Of a DNA stretch of 64,000 bases, positions 1-8,930 are shown piece by piece. The notes under the pieces are model-generated. The model did no database searches. It was not told the origin of the DNA and worked only from the letters and a program-made list of their open reading frames with translations. The stretch comes from Bacteroidales bacterium. GTDB lineage: Bacteria > Bacteroidota > Bacteroidia > Bacteroidales > UBA932. Numbering within the stretch: position 1 is the first letter of the stretch; the number at the start of each line of letters is the position of its first letter. Both the position numbers and the translations under genes were made by a program. The DNA lies in contig JAFRRW010000004.1 in NCBI GenBank assembly GCA_017427885.1, positions 41,228 through 105,227 of the forward strand, given 5' to 3'.

Positions 1-1403
1 AGGGAGGCACCGCTCTGCTCTATGGCAGCTATCTGGCTTCCGACGTCGGGAAGGACGAAGAAATCAGGGTCGGACACCGAACTGGCCATCAGGTCGGAGC
101 CCTTGTCCGTCATCGTAACGGAATTCTGCTGCTCCTGGATGACGAAATACAGGGGGTCGGTGACCACGTGCATCTCCCTCTCGTTGTCCTGCATATAGAA
201 GTTCTCGGCCTTCTGCATTATCTGCTTCATTCCGGTCTCGCTCAGGAACTTGATTAGAGGCTGGTACTTGGGCAGTCCCTTGTGGGCCCTGAGAAGGAGT
301 TTTCCGCCTTCGGCCTCGTCCCCTGCGGCGATGGCCTTCTTGGCCTCGTTCAGCACCTGGTTCACCAGGGCGCGCTGGCTCTGGTAAAGCCTTTCCACAT
401 AGGGACGGAACTCCATGAACTGGGCGTCGTCCTCGGCCTTCGGCACGGGACCGGAAATGATCAACGGGGTCCTGGCGTCGTCGATGAGGACGGAGTCGAC
501 CTCGTCCACGATGGCATAATGGTGCTTGCGCTGGACAAGGTCGCTCATATTGATCGCCATGTTGTCACGGAGGTAGTCGAAACCGAACTCGTTGTTGGTA
601 CCGAAGGTTATGTCGCAGTTGTATGCGTCCTTGCGGGCGTCGGAGTTGGGCTCGTGCTTGTCGATGCAGTCCACGGAGAGGCCGTGGAACATATAAAGGG
701 GACCCATCCACTCGGAGTCTCGCTTGGAGAGGTAGTCGTTGACGGTCACCACGTGGACGCCCTTGCCGGCAAGTCCGTTGAGGAATACGGGGAGGGTGGC
801 GACGAGGGTCTTTCCCTCACCGGTGGCCATCTCGGCGATCTTTCCCTGGTGGAGGATGATGCCGCCGATGAGCTGGACGTCGTAATGGACCATATCCCAG
901 GTGATTTCGTTGCCTCCGGCCTTCCAATGGTTCCGGTATATGGCCTTGTCTCCTTCGATGGTGACGAAATCGTGGGATATGCTCAGGTTGCGGTCGAAAT
1001 CAGTGGCAGTAACCTCTATGGTCTCGTTCTGTGCGAACCTCCTGGCCGTGGATTTCATTATGGCGAACGCCACGGGAAGAATTTCGTCCAGTTTCTTCTC
1101 TATCGCCTCATCCTCCTCCTTGACCAGTTTGTCAGATTCGGTGGCGAGGGCCTCCTTCTCGTTGACAGGTATGTCGGTGTCCATAATGGCCTTGATTTCC
1201 CCGATACGTTTCTCGAACGGGGCCTCGACCTCCAAAAGGGCGTTCCTCAACTCCCTGCTCCTCTCCCTGAGGGCGTCGTTTGACAGTTTGTCTATATCCG
1301 AATATGCGGAAAGCACCTTCTCGAGGATGGGCTTCACCATTTTCATGTCCCTGTCCTGCTTGGTGCCGAACACTTTCTTTATTACTCCAATGAAAGATGC
1401 CAT
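1..1403 (-). CDS. secA: Preprotein translocase ATPase SecA (N-terminal 467 residues, cut by window edge)
   Basis: SecA is the motor that drives unfolded preproteins through SecYEG at the inner membrane. The minus-strand reading from ATG 1403 starts [16 protein letters not shown]. It contains the Walker A motif ATGEGKT, the [13 protein letters not shown] segment, the Walker B motif VDEVDS and the RTPLIISGP block, all diagnostic of SecA nucleotide-binding domain 1. The coding frame is open at base 1, so the C-terminal half lies outside. The stretch between the N-terminus and Walker A is longer than in E. coli, as is usual for Bacteroidota SecA. It stands apart from the polysaccharide operon, with its own -7 box about 25 nt upstream. 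Confidence 0.97.
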   Translation of the reverse strand, partial: MASFIGVIKKVFGTKQDRDMKMVKPILEKVLSAYSDIDKLSNDALRERSRELRNALLEVEAPFEKRIGEIKAIMDTDIPVNEKEALATESDKLVKEEDEAIEKKLDEILPVAFAIMKSTARRFAQNETIEVTATDFDRNLSISHDFVTIEGDKAIYRNHWKAGGNEITWDMVHYDVQLIGGIILHQGKIAEMATGEGKTLVATLPVFLNGLAGKGVHVVTVNDYLSKRDSEWMGPLYMFHGLSVDCIDKHEPNSDARKDAYNCDITFGTNNEFGFDYLRDNMAINMSDLVQRKHHYAIVDEVDSVLIDDARTPLIISGPVPKAEDDAQFMEFRPYVERLYQSQRALVNQVLNEAKKAIAAGDEAEGGKLLLRAHKGLPKYQPLIKFLSETGMKQIMQKAENFYMQDNEREMHVVTDPLYFVIQEQQNSVTMTDKGSDLMASSVSDPDFFVLPDVGSQIAAIEQSGAS

Positions 1404-1427
1404 TGTGTCAGTTCAAAATATAACTTG

Positions 1428-1435
1428 CAAATATA
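1428..1435 (-). promoter_or_regulatory. Promoter -7 box of secA (TATATTTG)
   Basis: On the minus strand the octamer TATATTTG matches the Bacteroidota sigma-ABfr -7 consensus TAnnTTTG. It lies 24 nt upstream of the secA ATG. A clear -33 TTTG at the usual 19-nt spacing is not seen; only a GTTG-like sequence is near it. Confidence 0.55.
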
Positions 1436-1476
1436 ATCAATACCTTGCACACCTCCAACAAAAAGAGAGCCAGAGG

Positions 1477-1536
1477 CCGGATATGACAGAGGCACCGACA
1501 CTGGCTCCGGTGGCCACAGATTCCCTGTCAGGCCGG
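1477..1536. terminator. Possible stem-loop after the polysaccharide operon
   Basis: Downstream of the last glycosyltransferase stop, CCGG-ATA-TGACAG (1477-1489) can pair with CTGTCA-GG-CCGG (1525-1536). An inner hairpin CACCG/CGGTG (1493-1497 with 1508-1512) lies inside. There is no T-run, so this is not a standard intrinsic terminator. It resembles a weak version of the arm-enclosed elements found elsewhere in the window. It may only be chance pairing. Confidence 0.3.
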
Positions 1537-1545
1537 GAATGACAG

Positions 1546-2598
1546 TCAGGCAGACGTGGTTGCAGCGGAAATTGCGCCGTGGACGAAGGCGGCGAAGGCG
1601 GGCCAGGAATTGGCGTAGAGGAATTCGCGGGCTGCGGCGAGGTCTATGGACCTGTCGGAACGTAGGATGTCCATCATCTCTTCGTCAGAGCGATAGACAA
1701 GGCAGAGCCCCTTGGCGGCAAGGTCGCGGAAGGCCCCGGCGTCCGGACCGACGGGAGTCCCTCCCAGGGCAAGGGTGTCCATAAGGACTCCGGAAGAAGA
1801 AATGCCTCCGGGGAGATAAGGGAAGAGGGTGAAACGGCTCCTTCGGACCAGGGAAGCGACCTCATCGAATCCGGGACGTTCATTCCTGAAAGTGACGGTT
1901 TCCTCCGGAAAATAGGAAACGGCCTTCTCTATCCTTGCGGCCAGGGCAGCATCGGCGCATTTCCCTACGACCTTCATCCTGAGGCCGGAATCCCTGACAA
2001 CAGGTTTGGACAGGAATTCAGCGACGCCCTTGTACGGCAGGATATCGCCCCAGACGAGCACGTCGGCGACCGGTTCCCTTTCCGGTTCGTCAGGGATATT
2101 GGAAAGATCGAGCCTGAGAGGGTGGGGACGGAAAACTACTTTCTTAGGATTCATTTCCCTGTCCTCCAGGTATTTCCTGGCATATTCGCAGGCCTCCTCA
2201 GAATGTGACAGGATGAGACACGACTCCCTCATCAGCGTCGAGGTAAGGGAACGGGACAGGCGGTTCTCCCCCTTGTGGGGATGGATGTTGTGGAAGATGA
2301 AGACGATCCTGCCGCCACGCCTCCGCATTATCCGAAGGGCCAGGCGGGCCATCAGGCACTGGACAGGAGCCAGTTTCTGGAATGCCATAGTCTCCACGAA
2401 ACTGAGCAGGAAGATGTCGGCCTTGAAGGCGTTCCTCAGCAGGGCCGTCCCCTGCATCAGGCAGGGGCGGTCGTCCGCCTCCAGCACGTCGTAATAGGTC
2501 GAGAGGCATCTCTTCAGCTGGACGAAATACCCGTTAGGATAGCCGACTCCCCTCTTTGCCGAAGGCGAAACATATATCTTCTGTCTTTCCGGATTCAT
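1546..2598 (-). CDS. Glycosyltransferase, GT4-like (GT-B fold)
   Basis: Predicted cytoplasmic sugar transferase, 350 aa, the last gene of the polysaccharide operon. The C-terminal half has the GT-B donor-side features of family 4: VLVWGDILPYKGVAEFL, MKVVGKC, and LFPYLPGGISSSGVLMDTLALGGTPV, where the SSGVLMDTLALG segment fits the nucleotide-sugar-binding helix. The N-terminal half has IFHNIHPHKGENR and LILSHSEEA, as in acceptor-side domains. The start is placed at ATG 2598 because its ATGA overlaps the stop of the upstream GT2 gene; an in-frame start 54 nt further upstream would run deep into that gene. Donor and acceptor cannot be read from sequence. Confidence 0.8.
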   Translation of the reverse strand: MNPERQKIYVSPSAKRGVGYPNGYFVQLKRCLSTYYDVLEADDRPCLMQGTALLRNAFKADIFLLSFVETMAFQKLAPVQCLMARLALRIMRRRGGRIVFIFHNIHPHKGENRLSRSLTSTLMRESCLILSHSEEACEYARKYLEDREMNPKKVVFRPHPLRLDLSNIPDEPEREPVADVLVWGDILPYKGVAEFLSKPVVRDSGLRMKVVGKCADAALAARIEKAVSYFPEETVTFRNERPGFDEVASLVRRSRFTLFPYLPGGISSSGVLMDTLALGGTPVGPDAGAFRDLAAKGLCLVYRSDEEMMDILRSDRSIDLAAAREFLYANSWPAFAAFVHGAISAATTSA

Positions 2599-3455
2599 CT
2601 TCCAAACACTTTTTTGAGGAAATATGTAAACCTGGCAAGGGCGATCTGCCACCCCGGAGTTCCGATGTATTTCCGGTAATAGTAGCAGTCGCTGCTGAAT
2701 TTCATCTCCCTGATCTTCAGCCGGTCATAGTACTTTCCGGTCGTAGCCCCGTGTTCGTGAAGGACGCTCACCCCGGGGCAGTACCACACCTTCCGGCCTA
2801 TCCCTTTCATTCTCTCCGAGAGAATCGCCTCCTCCCCATAGAGGAAAGTCTCCGGATCCATCCCGCCGCAGGCCTTCCAGTCCGAGGCCCTAACCAAGAA
2901 GAAAGAGCCCATCACCCTGTAGCAGGGTCCATCCCCTGCCTTCTCCGGATGGTCGTATCCAAACCGTTCGGCGTGCCGTGCAGAGGACATGAACGGAGTG
3001 CTCCAATAAACCCATATATGCTTATCCCAGAAGGACTTGAACTCCTCCGGGCTCTGGAGCCGACCGTCCGGTCCGACCACCTTCGGCCCAATCACTCCGA
3101 CGTCAGGAAGCGAAGAAAGACGCTCCGAGAGGACATCTGCAACATCGGCGTCCTGAAAGACTATGTCGTTGTTGGAGAACAGGATATGGCTGTCTTCCAA
3201 ATTCTCCGGGAATACATTTTCTATTGCGTACGAGGCCCCGAGGTTGCAGGCCCTGGCGAAACCGGCATTTTCCTCTGAAGGGATAAGGGCGCAGCCTTCA
3301 GGAAGGCCCTCGGAAAGGGCCTTGAAACTATCGGGAGTGGAACCGTTGTCCACGACTACCACGGCGTGCGGGGAAGAGATCTTGGAAACCTCCTCACGGA
3401 CGAATTTCACTGTCCTCTCTTCCGAACGGTAATTGACTATGACGACGGCTATCAT
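2595..3455 (-). CDS. Glycosyltransferase family 2 (rhamnosyltransferase-like)
   Basis: Cytoplasmic GT-A transferase, 286 aa. The N-terminus IAVVIVNYRSEERTVKFV and the segment VVVVDNGSTPDSF form the nucleotide-sugar-binding start of GT2 enzymes. ILFSNNDIVF supplies a DXD-like acidic site and FFLVRASDWKACGGMDPETFLYGEE the conserved Gly-Gly-D/E region. The start is the second in-frame Met (ATG 3455), whose ATGA overlaps the stop of the upstream gene; this fits the coupling pattern in the operon. It probably adds one sugar to the lipid-linked repeat unit. The sugar is unknown. Confidence 0.88.
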   Translation of the reverse strand: MIAVVIVNYRSEERTVKFVREEVSKISSPHAVVVVDNGSTPDSFKALSEGLPEGCALIPSEENAGFARACNLGASYAIENVFPENLEDSHILFSNNDIVFQDADVADVLSERLSSLPDVGVIGPKVVGPDGRLQSPEEFKSFWDKHIWVYWSTPFMSSARHAERFGYDHPEKAGDGPCYRVMGSFFLVRASDWKACGGMDPETFLYGEEAILSERMKGIGRKVWYCPGVSVLHEHGATTGKYYDRLKIREMKFSSDCYYYRKYIGTPGWQIALARFTYFLKKVFGR

Positions 3456-4189
3456 CTCCAGAACCATTCAACAAGTTTTCTCCTGATTCCCTTCCATGTC
3501 CGCCTCAGCCAACCTTCCCTGAAGGAGGAATGTCCCTGATATTCCACGAAATCCACATTCCTTGAATTCCTTCCCTCCCCCAGAAGAAGGGAGGGACGGA
3601 AGGAGTTCCTCCAGTAGACGAGCATAAGCGACGGCTGGTCGCGGCGGGCATGGGCCAGGAATTCCTCCCACCACTGATTAGAAATCGAAACGACCGCAGG
3701 ATCGCCGTGCCTTCGCAGAATCAGATTGTTCTCGTACAGGCCATAATGCTCCGGAAGGCCCTCCTTCTTCAGATAGGAGTCCAGGCGCCTTGCTTCGCAG
3801 AGTCCGGTCTTCGACGAAGCTGCGCACGCCTTTATCTCTTCATAGGCGCAGTCCCTGAGGGGATGCTGAACCTGGGCGACCGGATTTCCCGCGGAAACGG
3901 CGGCGTCGGCGGCCTCATACAGTCCGTGTCCGGTTATCAGGAGGTTGGCATCCGTCCAGAGGCTCCATTCATACTCCTGAAGGACCTTGTGCGGCAGGAT
4001 CTTGACATACCGGGAAAGCACCGCCCCTTCCGAAGAAGAGAAAGGAATGGGGCGCACTTCCCAGGCTCCCGTCCTTCCGGGAGTGATGGTATCGGAAAAG
4101 CACACCATATCCCATTCCGGGTCGGTGGAGAGCGGCTGCCTAAGGAGATCGTAATCCCCGGTTATGCAAGTATATACGACCTTTTTCAT
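3452..4189 (-). CDS. DUF616 (TOD1/MUCI70-like) glycosyltransferase
   Basis: A 245-aa protein starting MKKVVYTCITGDYDLL and continuing WDMVCFSDT and WSLWTDANLLITG. These are marks of PF04765 (DUF616), a GT-A-like family typified by plant TOD1/MUCI70. WTDANL probably corresponds to the acidic metal-nucleotide site, and QHPLRDCAYEEIKAC and YENNLILRRH are further family blocks. It is coupled to its neighbours by ATGA overlaps on both sides. Family assignment is from recalled motifs. The role in glycan assembly is inferred from the operon, and the linkage is unknown. Confidence 0.78.
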   Translation of the reverse strand: MKKVVYTCITGDYDLLRQPLSTDPEWDMVCFSDTITPGRTGAWEVRPIPFSSSEGAVLSRYVKILPHKVLQEYEWSLWTDANLLITGHGLYEAADAAVSAGNPVAQVQHPLRDCAYEEIKACAASSKTGLCEARRLDSYLKKEGLPEHYGLYENNLILRRHGDPAVVSISNQWWEEFLAHARRDQPSLMLVYWRNSFRPSLLLGEGRNSRNVDFVEYQGHSSFREGWLRRTWKGIRRKLVEWFWR

Positions 4190-6552
4190 CTTCCCGTCGG
4201 CAATTTACAATTTTCTCCCATTTCTCTGAGGAATTCCCCGGTATAATAATCCATCTTCCCCTGCAGGCTGGAGAAAGTCATCTCCCCGAAAAGCAGTTTC
4301 CCACCGGAGATGAAGAAATCGACCCTCACTTCCGGGAAACCCTCCGACAGGGCTGCGGCGGCCGACAGCATTTCCTCAAGGCATTCCGGCCTGGGAACCA
4401 TTCCTCCGCCGTCACGGTAATGGTCCGAAGGGGCCAGGACGTCCGGACGGTGGTTCCATCCAGTGTCGTAAACGTCGAGATACAGGTACCCGTCAGTCCT
4501 GCCGGAACAGACCATAACCGCATAAGGCCTTCCGTTGAAACACCAGACCTTGTAGTCTGCGGGAAGGTTCCCGCCGTCTTCGATGAAAGGCTCGGCAATT
4601 ATTCTCGGAGGGATGCCGTTATAGTACATTTCCCCGTGCTCGAATCCATATTTCACCTTCAGCCGTTCATCAAGTGAGGACAGGATCCCGGCCCTGTCGG
4701 AAGAAGGCTTTTCCACCACAACGGTCGAACCGCTGTCGTGGCTGCACTTGAGCACGAACTTTTCCGGGAGGGAATCCCAGGGGATGTCGGAAGACCTCTC
4801 CCATACCCCCATAATCGGCATCAGGATATTTCCCAGTCCCTTTTCCTCTACATAATCCCTCACGGCCACCTTGTCGGCACAGCGGGTCCACTCCGAAGTG
4901 TCCCCCTTGCACATAAGCCACTGGATCTTCTCATTGAGGTCCCTCGGACTCTCCCAATCCACCTTATATCCCTTCCAGGTCTTCCACTGACGGTCCACCA
5001 ATGTAGAATGGAAATGCTTCAGCATGAATCTCCTGTACGCAGGTTTCAGTTTCATTGAAACATAGTCCAGCATCTTCCTCTTTTCGGATGGCTTCAGTCC
5101 GATGACGACGGCCAGGACGCACGCCACGACGAAGGAGAGCAGGGTCCCGGACACGACGCCCAGGCCCAGATGCCTGTATAAGAGGACATAACCCACCATG
5201 GCGACGGCATAGAGCACCGGCCTGGTAAATGCCTTCTTGACAAAAACAAACGAGGGATAACCGAGGATCGTTCCGGCAAGGATGAGGTAGTTCATCTTTG
5301 CAACCGCCTCGCCGATGACAGAAATGATGATGATGGTATGTGCCGGTGCGCCCGCCCTGAAAGCGAGGTAGCCGAAGACCAGCACCAGTACATAGACGAT
5401 GCAGTACTGTATCTTGAACCATTTGATGCGTCCGGAAGCGTTGATCACCTGGACTATGCCCGCCGAGGTGGTGGACACGATTCCGAAAATGAGGGTCCAG
5501 AAGCACATCAGGGGGGCGCCGGGAGGCATGTCAGGCCCTAACCAGAGCCTCAGGAGGCCTTCCATCTCGGGCAGGACGGTGAAGAAAACGGCCAGTATGA
5601 CAAGAAGGCTGAGCCGACCCACCGTACAAGCCAGGTAATGTGAGCGCCCGCGGTCACCGGAACTGTAATTCTGGGTTATCTGTGGAGTGGCGGCGAAATC
5701 GATGTTGCCGGTGAAACGGTTGACATAGTTGAACACCGTGTTCGCAATCCCGTATGCCGCGTTGACCCCGGTGCCGAAAAAGAAGTTTATCAGCATGTTG
5801 CTTCCCTGGGCACGGGCCACTACGGCCACCTGGGAAAGGAGGTTGAAGTTGCTGAAGGAGAAGGCCTCGCGGTATCCATCCCATCCCCTGACGAACTTCC
5901 AGCGGACCGTGGAGGGCCAGTTCTTCCGTGAGAGGATATGGTAGATTATGAACGACGCCAGGGTGCTGACCGCCATCAATACGGCATAGAGCCTCAGGCA
6001 ATTGCCCTTGTAGAAAAGCAGCAAGGCCACCAGGCCGAGTTTCACCAGGTTGAGGCAGATGTCTATCACTGCGACGGTGGAGAATCTCTCGTGGACGGTG
6101 AAAAGGCTCTGGAAGGGCACGTTCATTATACCGATGCAGGCCACCAGAGTGCTTACCTGGAAAACGAACATCGCATCGGCCTCCTTGCCGGGAGCGACGT
6201 TGAGGAAATTGAGGATATAGATCAGGCCGGCAGTCTCGATGAGGATGAAGAGCACCAGGGCGCAGCCTATGTGCAGGACGTTGCAGATATTGAACATCCT
6301 GCCCGGGTCGCCGTCCTTGCGGCCCATTTCGTAGTTCAGGAACCTCTGGGTGGTGGAAGAAAGGGCGGCGGAGATGAAACCGAAGGCCGTGACCACGCTT
6401 CCTACTACGCCGTAGATGCCGTAATCGTCGATTCCAAGGGCTTTCAGGACCAAGCGGGTGGTTATAAGGCCTACGATGATGGTCACGGCCATCCTTATGT
6501 ACACTATGACCGTGTTCTTCGCAATCCTTATGTTACCTTCCCTATTCTCCAT
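4186..6552 (-). CDS. Wzx-type polysaccharide flippase fused to a TupA-like ATP-grasp domain
   Basis: A 788-aa fusion. Residues about 1-485 form a multi-pass membrane protein of the MOP/Wzx flippase class, with TTRLVLKALGIDDYGIYGVVG and NAAYGIANTVFNYVNRFTGN, the latter typical of lipid-linked oligosaccharide flippases. Residues about 519-788 match the TupA-like ATP-grasp family (PF14305): SPRDLNEKIQWLM, KFVLKCSHDSG, DYKVWCFNGRP and VRVDFFISGGKLLFGEMTF. The two parts usually occur as separate proteins in polysaccharide clusters. The frame is continuous with no sign of a frameshift. The start overlaps the upstream gene by 11 nt and has an AGGAG five bases ahead. Likely role: the membrane part flips the lipid-linked unit while the cytosolic ATP-grasp part modifies it. 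Confidence 0.88.
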   Translation of the reverse strand: MENREGNIRIAKNTVIVYIRMAVTIIVGLITTRLVLKALGIDDYGIYGVVGSVVTAFGFISAALSSTTQRFLNYEMGRKDGDPGRMFNICNVLHIGCALVLFILIETAGLIYILNFLNVAPGKEADAMFVFQVSTLVACIGIMNVPFQSLFTVHERFSTVAVIDICLNLVKLGLVALLLFYKGNCLRLYAVLMAVSTLASFIIYHILSRKNWPSTVRWKFVRGWDGYREAFSFSNFNLLSQVAVVARAQGSNMLINFFFGTGVNAAYGIANTVFNYVNRFTGNIDFAATPQITQNYSSGDRGRSHYLACTVGRLSLLVILAVFFTVLPEMEGLLRLWLGPDMPPGAPLMCFWTLIFGIVSTTSAGIVQVINASGRIKWFKIQYCIVYVLVLVFGYLAFRAGAPAHTIIIISVIGEAVAKMNYLILAGTILGYPSFVFVKKAFTRPVLYAVAMVGYVLLYRHLGLGVVSGTLLSFVVACVLAVVIGLKPSEKRKMLDYVSMKLKPAYRRFMLKHFHSTLVDRQWKTWKGYKVDWESPRDLNEKIQWLMCKGDTSEWTRCADKVAVRDYVEEKGLGNILMPIMGVWERSSDIPWDSLPEKFVLKCSHDSGSTVVVEKPSSDRAGILSSLDERLKVKYGFEHGEMYYNGIPPRIIAEPFIEDGGNLPADYKVWCFNGRPYAVMVCSGRTDGYLYLDVYDTGWNHRPDVLAPSDHYRDGGGMVPRPECLEEMLSAAAALSEGFPEVRVDFFISGGKLLFGEMTFSSLQGKMDYYTGEFLREMGENCKLPTGR

Positions 6553-7891
6553 TTTCTCCTACCCTTATGAAATCCATTCCGCAGGCGGCGGCGAAGTCCC
6601 TGTCGACGTCACCGTCCCCGACCATCACCGAGGTCCGCGGGTCGATATCCGGCCAGTCCTTCTTCGCCTGAAGGAACATCCCGATGGCTGGCTTCCTGCA
6701 GGGGTCGTCCGGGTCTGACGAAATGCAGTAGTATATCCCGTCGACCTTCCCGCCGTGGGCCTCTATCCCGGCGACCATCCTTCCGTGGATGTCCCTGAGG
6801 TCATCTTCGCTCATCAGTCCCCTTCCGACTCCCCTCTGGTTTGTCACGACCAGCACCCGGCTGCCTGCAATCTTTCTGAAAAAGTCGAAAACACCAGGCA
6901 GGAACTCGAAATCTTCCCATTTCCTCACATAATCCCCCACTATCTGCCTGTTGATGACACCGTCCCTGTCAAGGAATACTGTTTCATACCTGGCGGCCTT
7001 TTCCGCGACCTTCATGATCTCCGCAACCTGAGGGAGTTCCTTCTCCGCCCTGGCATAGTCTTCAGGCACCCCGATGTCGATGAAATAATTGTCACAGACG
7101 ACTCCTGTGATGCATCCGTTCCGGCGGGGACCCGCCTCCAAAGAACCTTGTCTACCCGTGGTCAAAACGGGAGGGGCCCGATGGAGGGAGGAGCCTGAGT
7201 CTCCGACCGACAGCGGGAGGGACGGAGAGAGCGGAGCGAACGGAGGGTTCGTGGAGGCATTCCCCGCCGGAACGGTACCGTCACGAGAACCGGCAAGGGG
7301 TTCGAGGACGTCTTTTTCAAACGAGAACCTTTGGGGAAGCGAGGACATGAGAGAAAGGAGGAAGGTGCGGTCGGCAAGGTAGATGCCGCCGTTGATGAGT
7401 CCTGAGGGACAGTGCGTCTTTTCGCGGAAAGCGGTAATCCGTCCCTCTCCGTCAATCACAACCTCGCCGTAACGGTCGAAGTCCTCCATAGGTTTCAGGG
7501 CTATGGAGACAGGACCCCTGGAGGCAGTTGAAAATAAGGACAGATCAACGTTGAAAAAGGTATCTCCATTGATTATCAATACCTTATCAAATGAGCAACG
7601 CCCAAGGGCGAGATGGATGCCTCCGCCGGTGCCGAGCGGTTCGTCTTCTACCGAGAAGATGAATTCGAAGGGATAGTCACGGGCATTCTCCCGGGCCCAG
7701 GCCTCGACGGCTTCGTGCAGATATCCGACCGACAATACCACCCTGCCCGGGCCGAGTGGCTTCAGCCAGGCCAGCAACCAGGCCAGGAACGGCCTGCCGG
7801 CTATTGGGGCCAGGCATTTCGGGACCACGCCCACTATGGGGCGGAGCCTGGTCCCGAGGCCTCCGGCCAGTATTATCACGTCGAAATCCAT
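6542..7891 (-). CDS. Fused heptose-1-phosphate guanylyltransferase (HddC-like) and heptose bisphosphatase (GmhB-like)
   Basis: Bifunctional 449-aa enzyme for GDP-D-glycero-alpha-D-manno-heptose. Residues 1-290 are a sugar-phosphate nucleotidyltransferase with GGLGTRLRP (10-18), GTGGGI and INGDTFFNVD. Residues about 300-449 are a HAD phosphatase of the GmhB type, with FLDRDGVIN (nucleophile D308, acid D310), VVTNQRGVGRG, CRKPAIGM and VGDGDVDRDFAAA. The zinc loop of GmhB looks reduced to YYCISSDPDDPC. Residues 206-259 are a low-complexity insert (Pro/Ser/Gly/Leu) encoded by a repeat element, placed between VLEPLA and GVVCDNYFIDIG of the first domain. Start at ATG 7891, one base after the hddA stop; a TTG 12 nt upstream is less likely. 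It should act directly after HddA. Confidence 0.87.
   Translation of the reverse strand: MDFDVIILAGGLGTRLRPIVGVVPKCLAPIAGRPFLAWLLAWLKPLGPGRVVLSVGYLHEAVEAWARENARDYPFEFIFSVEDEPLGTGGGIHLALGRCSFDKVLIINGDTFFNVDLSLFSTASRGPVSIALKPMEDFDRYGEVVIDGEGRITAFREKTHCPSGLINGGIYLADRTFLLSLMSSLPQRFSFEKDVLEPLAGSRDGTVPAGNASTNPPFAPLSPSLPLSVGDSGSSLHRAPPVLTTGRQGSLEAGPRRNGCITGVVCDNYFIDIGVPEDYARAEKELPQVAEIMKVAEKAARYETVFLDRDGVINRQIVGDYVRKWEDFEFLPGVFDFFRKIAGSRVLVVTNQRGVGRGLMSEDDLRDIHGRMVAGIEAHGGKVDGIYYCISSDPDDPCRKPAIGMFLQAKKDWPDIDPRTSVMVGDGDVDRDFAAACGMDFIRVGENGE
7116..7275. repeat. Arm-enclosed repeat R1, inserted in frame in the hddC-gmhB gene
   Basis: Left arm 7116-7140 and right arm 7252-7275 are inverted copies: a 15-bp perfect block (CCGTTCCGGCGGGGA) and a 7-bp perfect block (GCCTCCA), separated by a 3/2-nt mismatch. 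The enclosed 111 nt start and end with pairing GAACC (7143-7147) and GGTTC (7246-7250). Inside, ACCC..GG followed by GGGAGGGGCCC (7169-7179) and GGGAGGAGC aligns, in the same orientation, with the 70-nt core shared by the repeats at 54644 and 62152. Core plus one arm is 135 nt, a multiple of three, which fits an in-frame gain of 45 codons. Confidence 0.75.
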
Positions 7892-7892
7892 A

Positions 7893-8930
7893 TTATCCTG
7901 CAATCCACGAATGGGCTCCGCGTGGGGAGAACTGGAAGGGCATCACCCTCCCGCTGCCAAGGCTGTCCAGGGCTTTTGCGACCTCCACCCTTACGGTGGG
8001 ATCCACAAGGAACATTATCACTCCGCCGCCACCCGCTCCGGAGACCTTCCCTGCCAGGGCGCCTTTTTCCAGAGCGACATCCATCGCTCTCTGTATCATA
8101 GGGTTGGTCACATCCGAAGCCATCTGTTTCTTGTCTTCCCAAGCATCCCCCATAAGTCTTGCCAACTCCTTGATATCCCCTTTCATCAAGGCCTCTTTCA
8201 TATCGAAAGCGCTCCTGCGTATTCTCTTCATAGCCTCCACGGCCACAACATTGCCCGAGGACGTATTCTTCTGCTGTTCGCTGATGATTGCGGCGCTGGA
8301 ACGGGACTGACCGGTATAATATAGCAGCAGGGAGGTTTCCAGTTCGCTCCGTACGGCGTCTTCCAGCCTCAGGCCCTCGACCTCCGCCCTTCCGTCGGGA
8401 TGGAATTCCATGAAATTGAATCCCCCGAAGGCGGCCGTATATTGGTCCTGCCTTCCTCCGGCAAGGCCCAGGTCCTCCCTCTCTATGACATAGGCCTCCC
8501 TTGCAAGGCTGTACGGGTCGCTTTCCAAAGACAGGAAACGCCTGAGGCAGTCCAGGATACAGACGACCATCGTAGAAGACGTTCCCAGGCCCGACCCGGC
8601 CGGAGCATCGTTCCAGGTGGTGATCCTGAAGCCGCTGGAAAGTTTACCGGCAGCATCCCCCCGCATCAGGAGACGGTTGACCACGCCCCTGACGAGCGGT
8701 GCTCCCCCATCGGTCGGAAGTATCTCCCCTGCAGGCATTTCACCGTGATAACCGGCATCGAAAGAATCGACGGCGATCTTTCCGTCACCCGTTTCCTCAA
8801 CGCTGCAATAGGCGCTGAGATTGATGGTGGCATTGAGAACGGCCCCTCCGTAGATGTCACAGAAGGGAGAAACGTCGGAGCCGCCACCGGCGAAGCCGAC
8901 CCTGAGAGGAGCCTTGCTTCGTACGATCAT
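7893..8930 (-). CDS. hddA: D-glycero-alpha-D-manno-heptose 7-phosphate kinase (GHMP family)
   Basis: Cytosolic sugar kinase, 345 aa, that would phosphorylate heptose 7-phosphate at C1. Features: N-terminal SKAPLRVGFAGGGSDVSPFC, the GHMP ATP loop APAGSGLGTSSTMVV, GLAGGRQDQYTAAFGG, and the C-terminal KVSGAGGGGVIMFL. The RVGFAGGGSD start is typical of HddA rather than galactokinase or mevalonate kinase. It precedes the fused HddC-GmhB gene by one base, and its ATGA start overlaps the aminotransferase stop. Together the two genes supply three of the four steps from sedoheptulose 7-phosphate to GDP-heptose. The isomerase GmhA is not in the window. Confidence 0.92.
   Translation of the reverse strand: MIVRSKAPLRVGFAGGGSDVSPFCDIYGGAVLNATINLSAYCSVEETGDGKIAVDSFDAGYHGEMPAGEILPTDGGAPLVRGVVNRLLMRGDAAGKLSSGFRITTWNDAPAGSGLGTSSTMVVCILDCLRRFLSLESDPYSLAREAYVIEREDLGLAGGRQDQYTAAFGGFNFMEFHPDGRAEVEGLRLEDAVRSELETSLLLYYTGQSRSSAAIISEQQKNTSSGNVVAVEAMKRIRRSAFDMKEALMKGDIKELARLMGDAWEDKKQMASDVTNPMIQRAMDVALEKGALAGKVSGAGGGGVIMFLVDPTVRVEVAKALDSLGSGRVMPFQFSPRGAHSWIAG

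Noticed and set aside
3556-3612. Imperfect inverted repeat within the DUF616 gene (CTTCCCTCCC and its near complement)
   Set aside because: It is short and mismatched, and the encoded protein reads as normal family sequence. No core motif of the repeat family.
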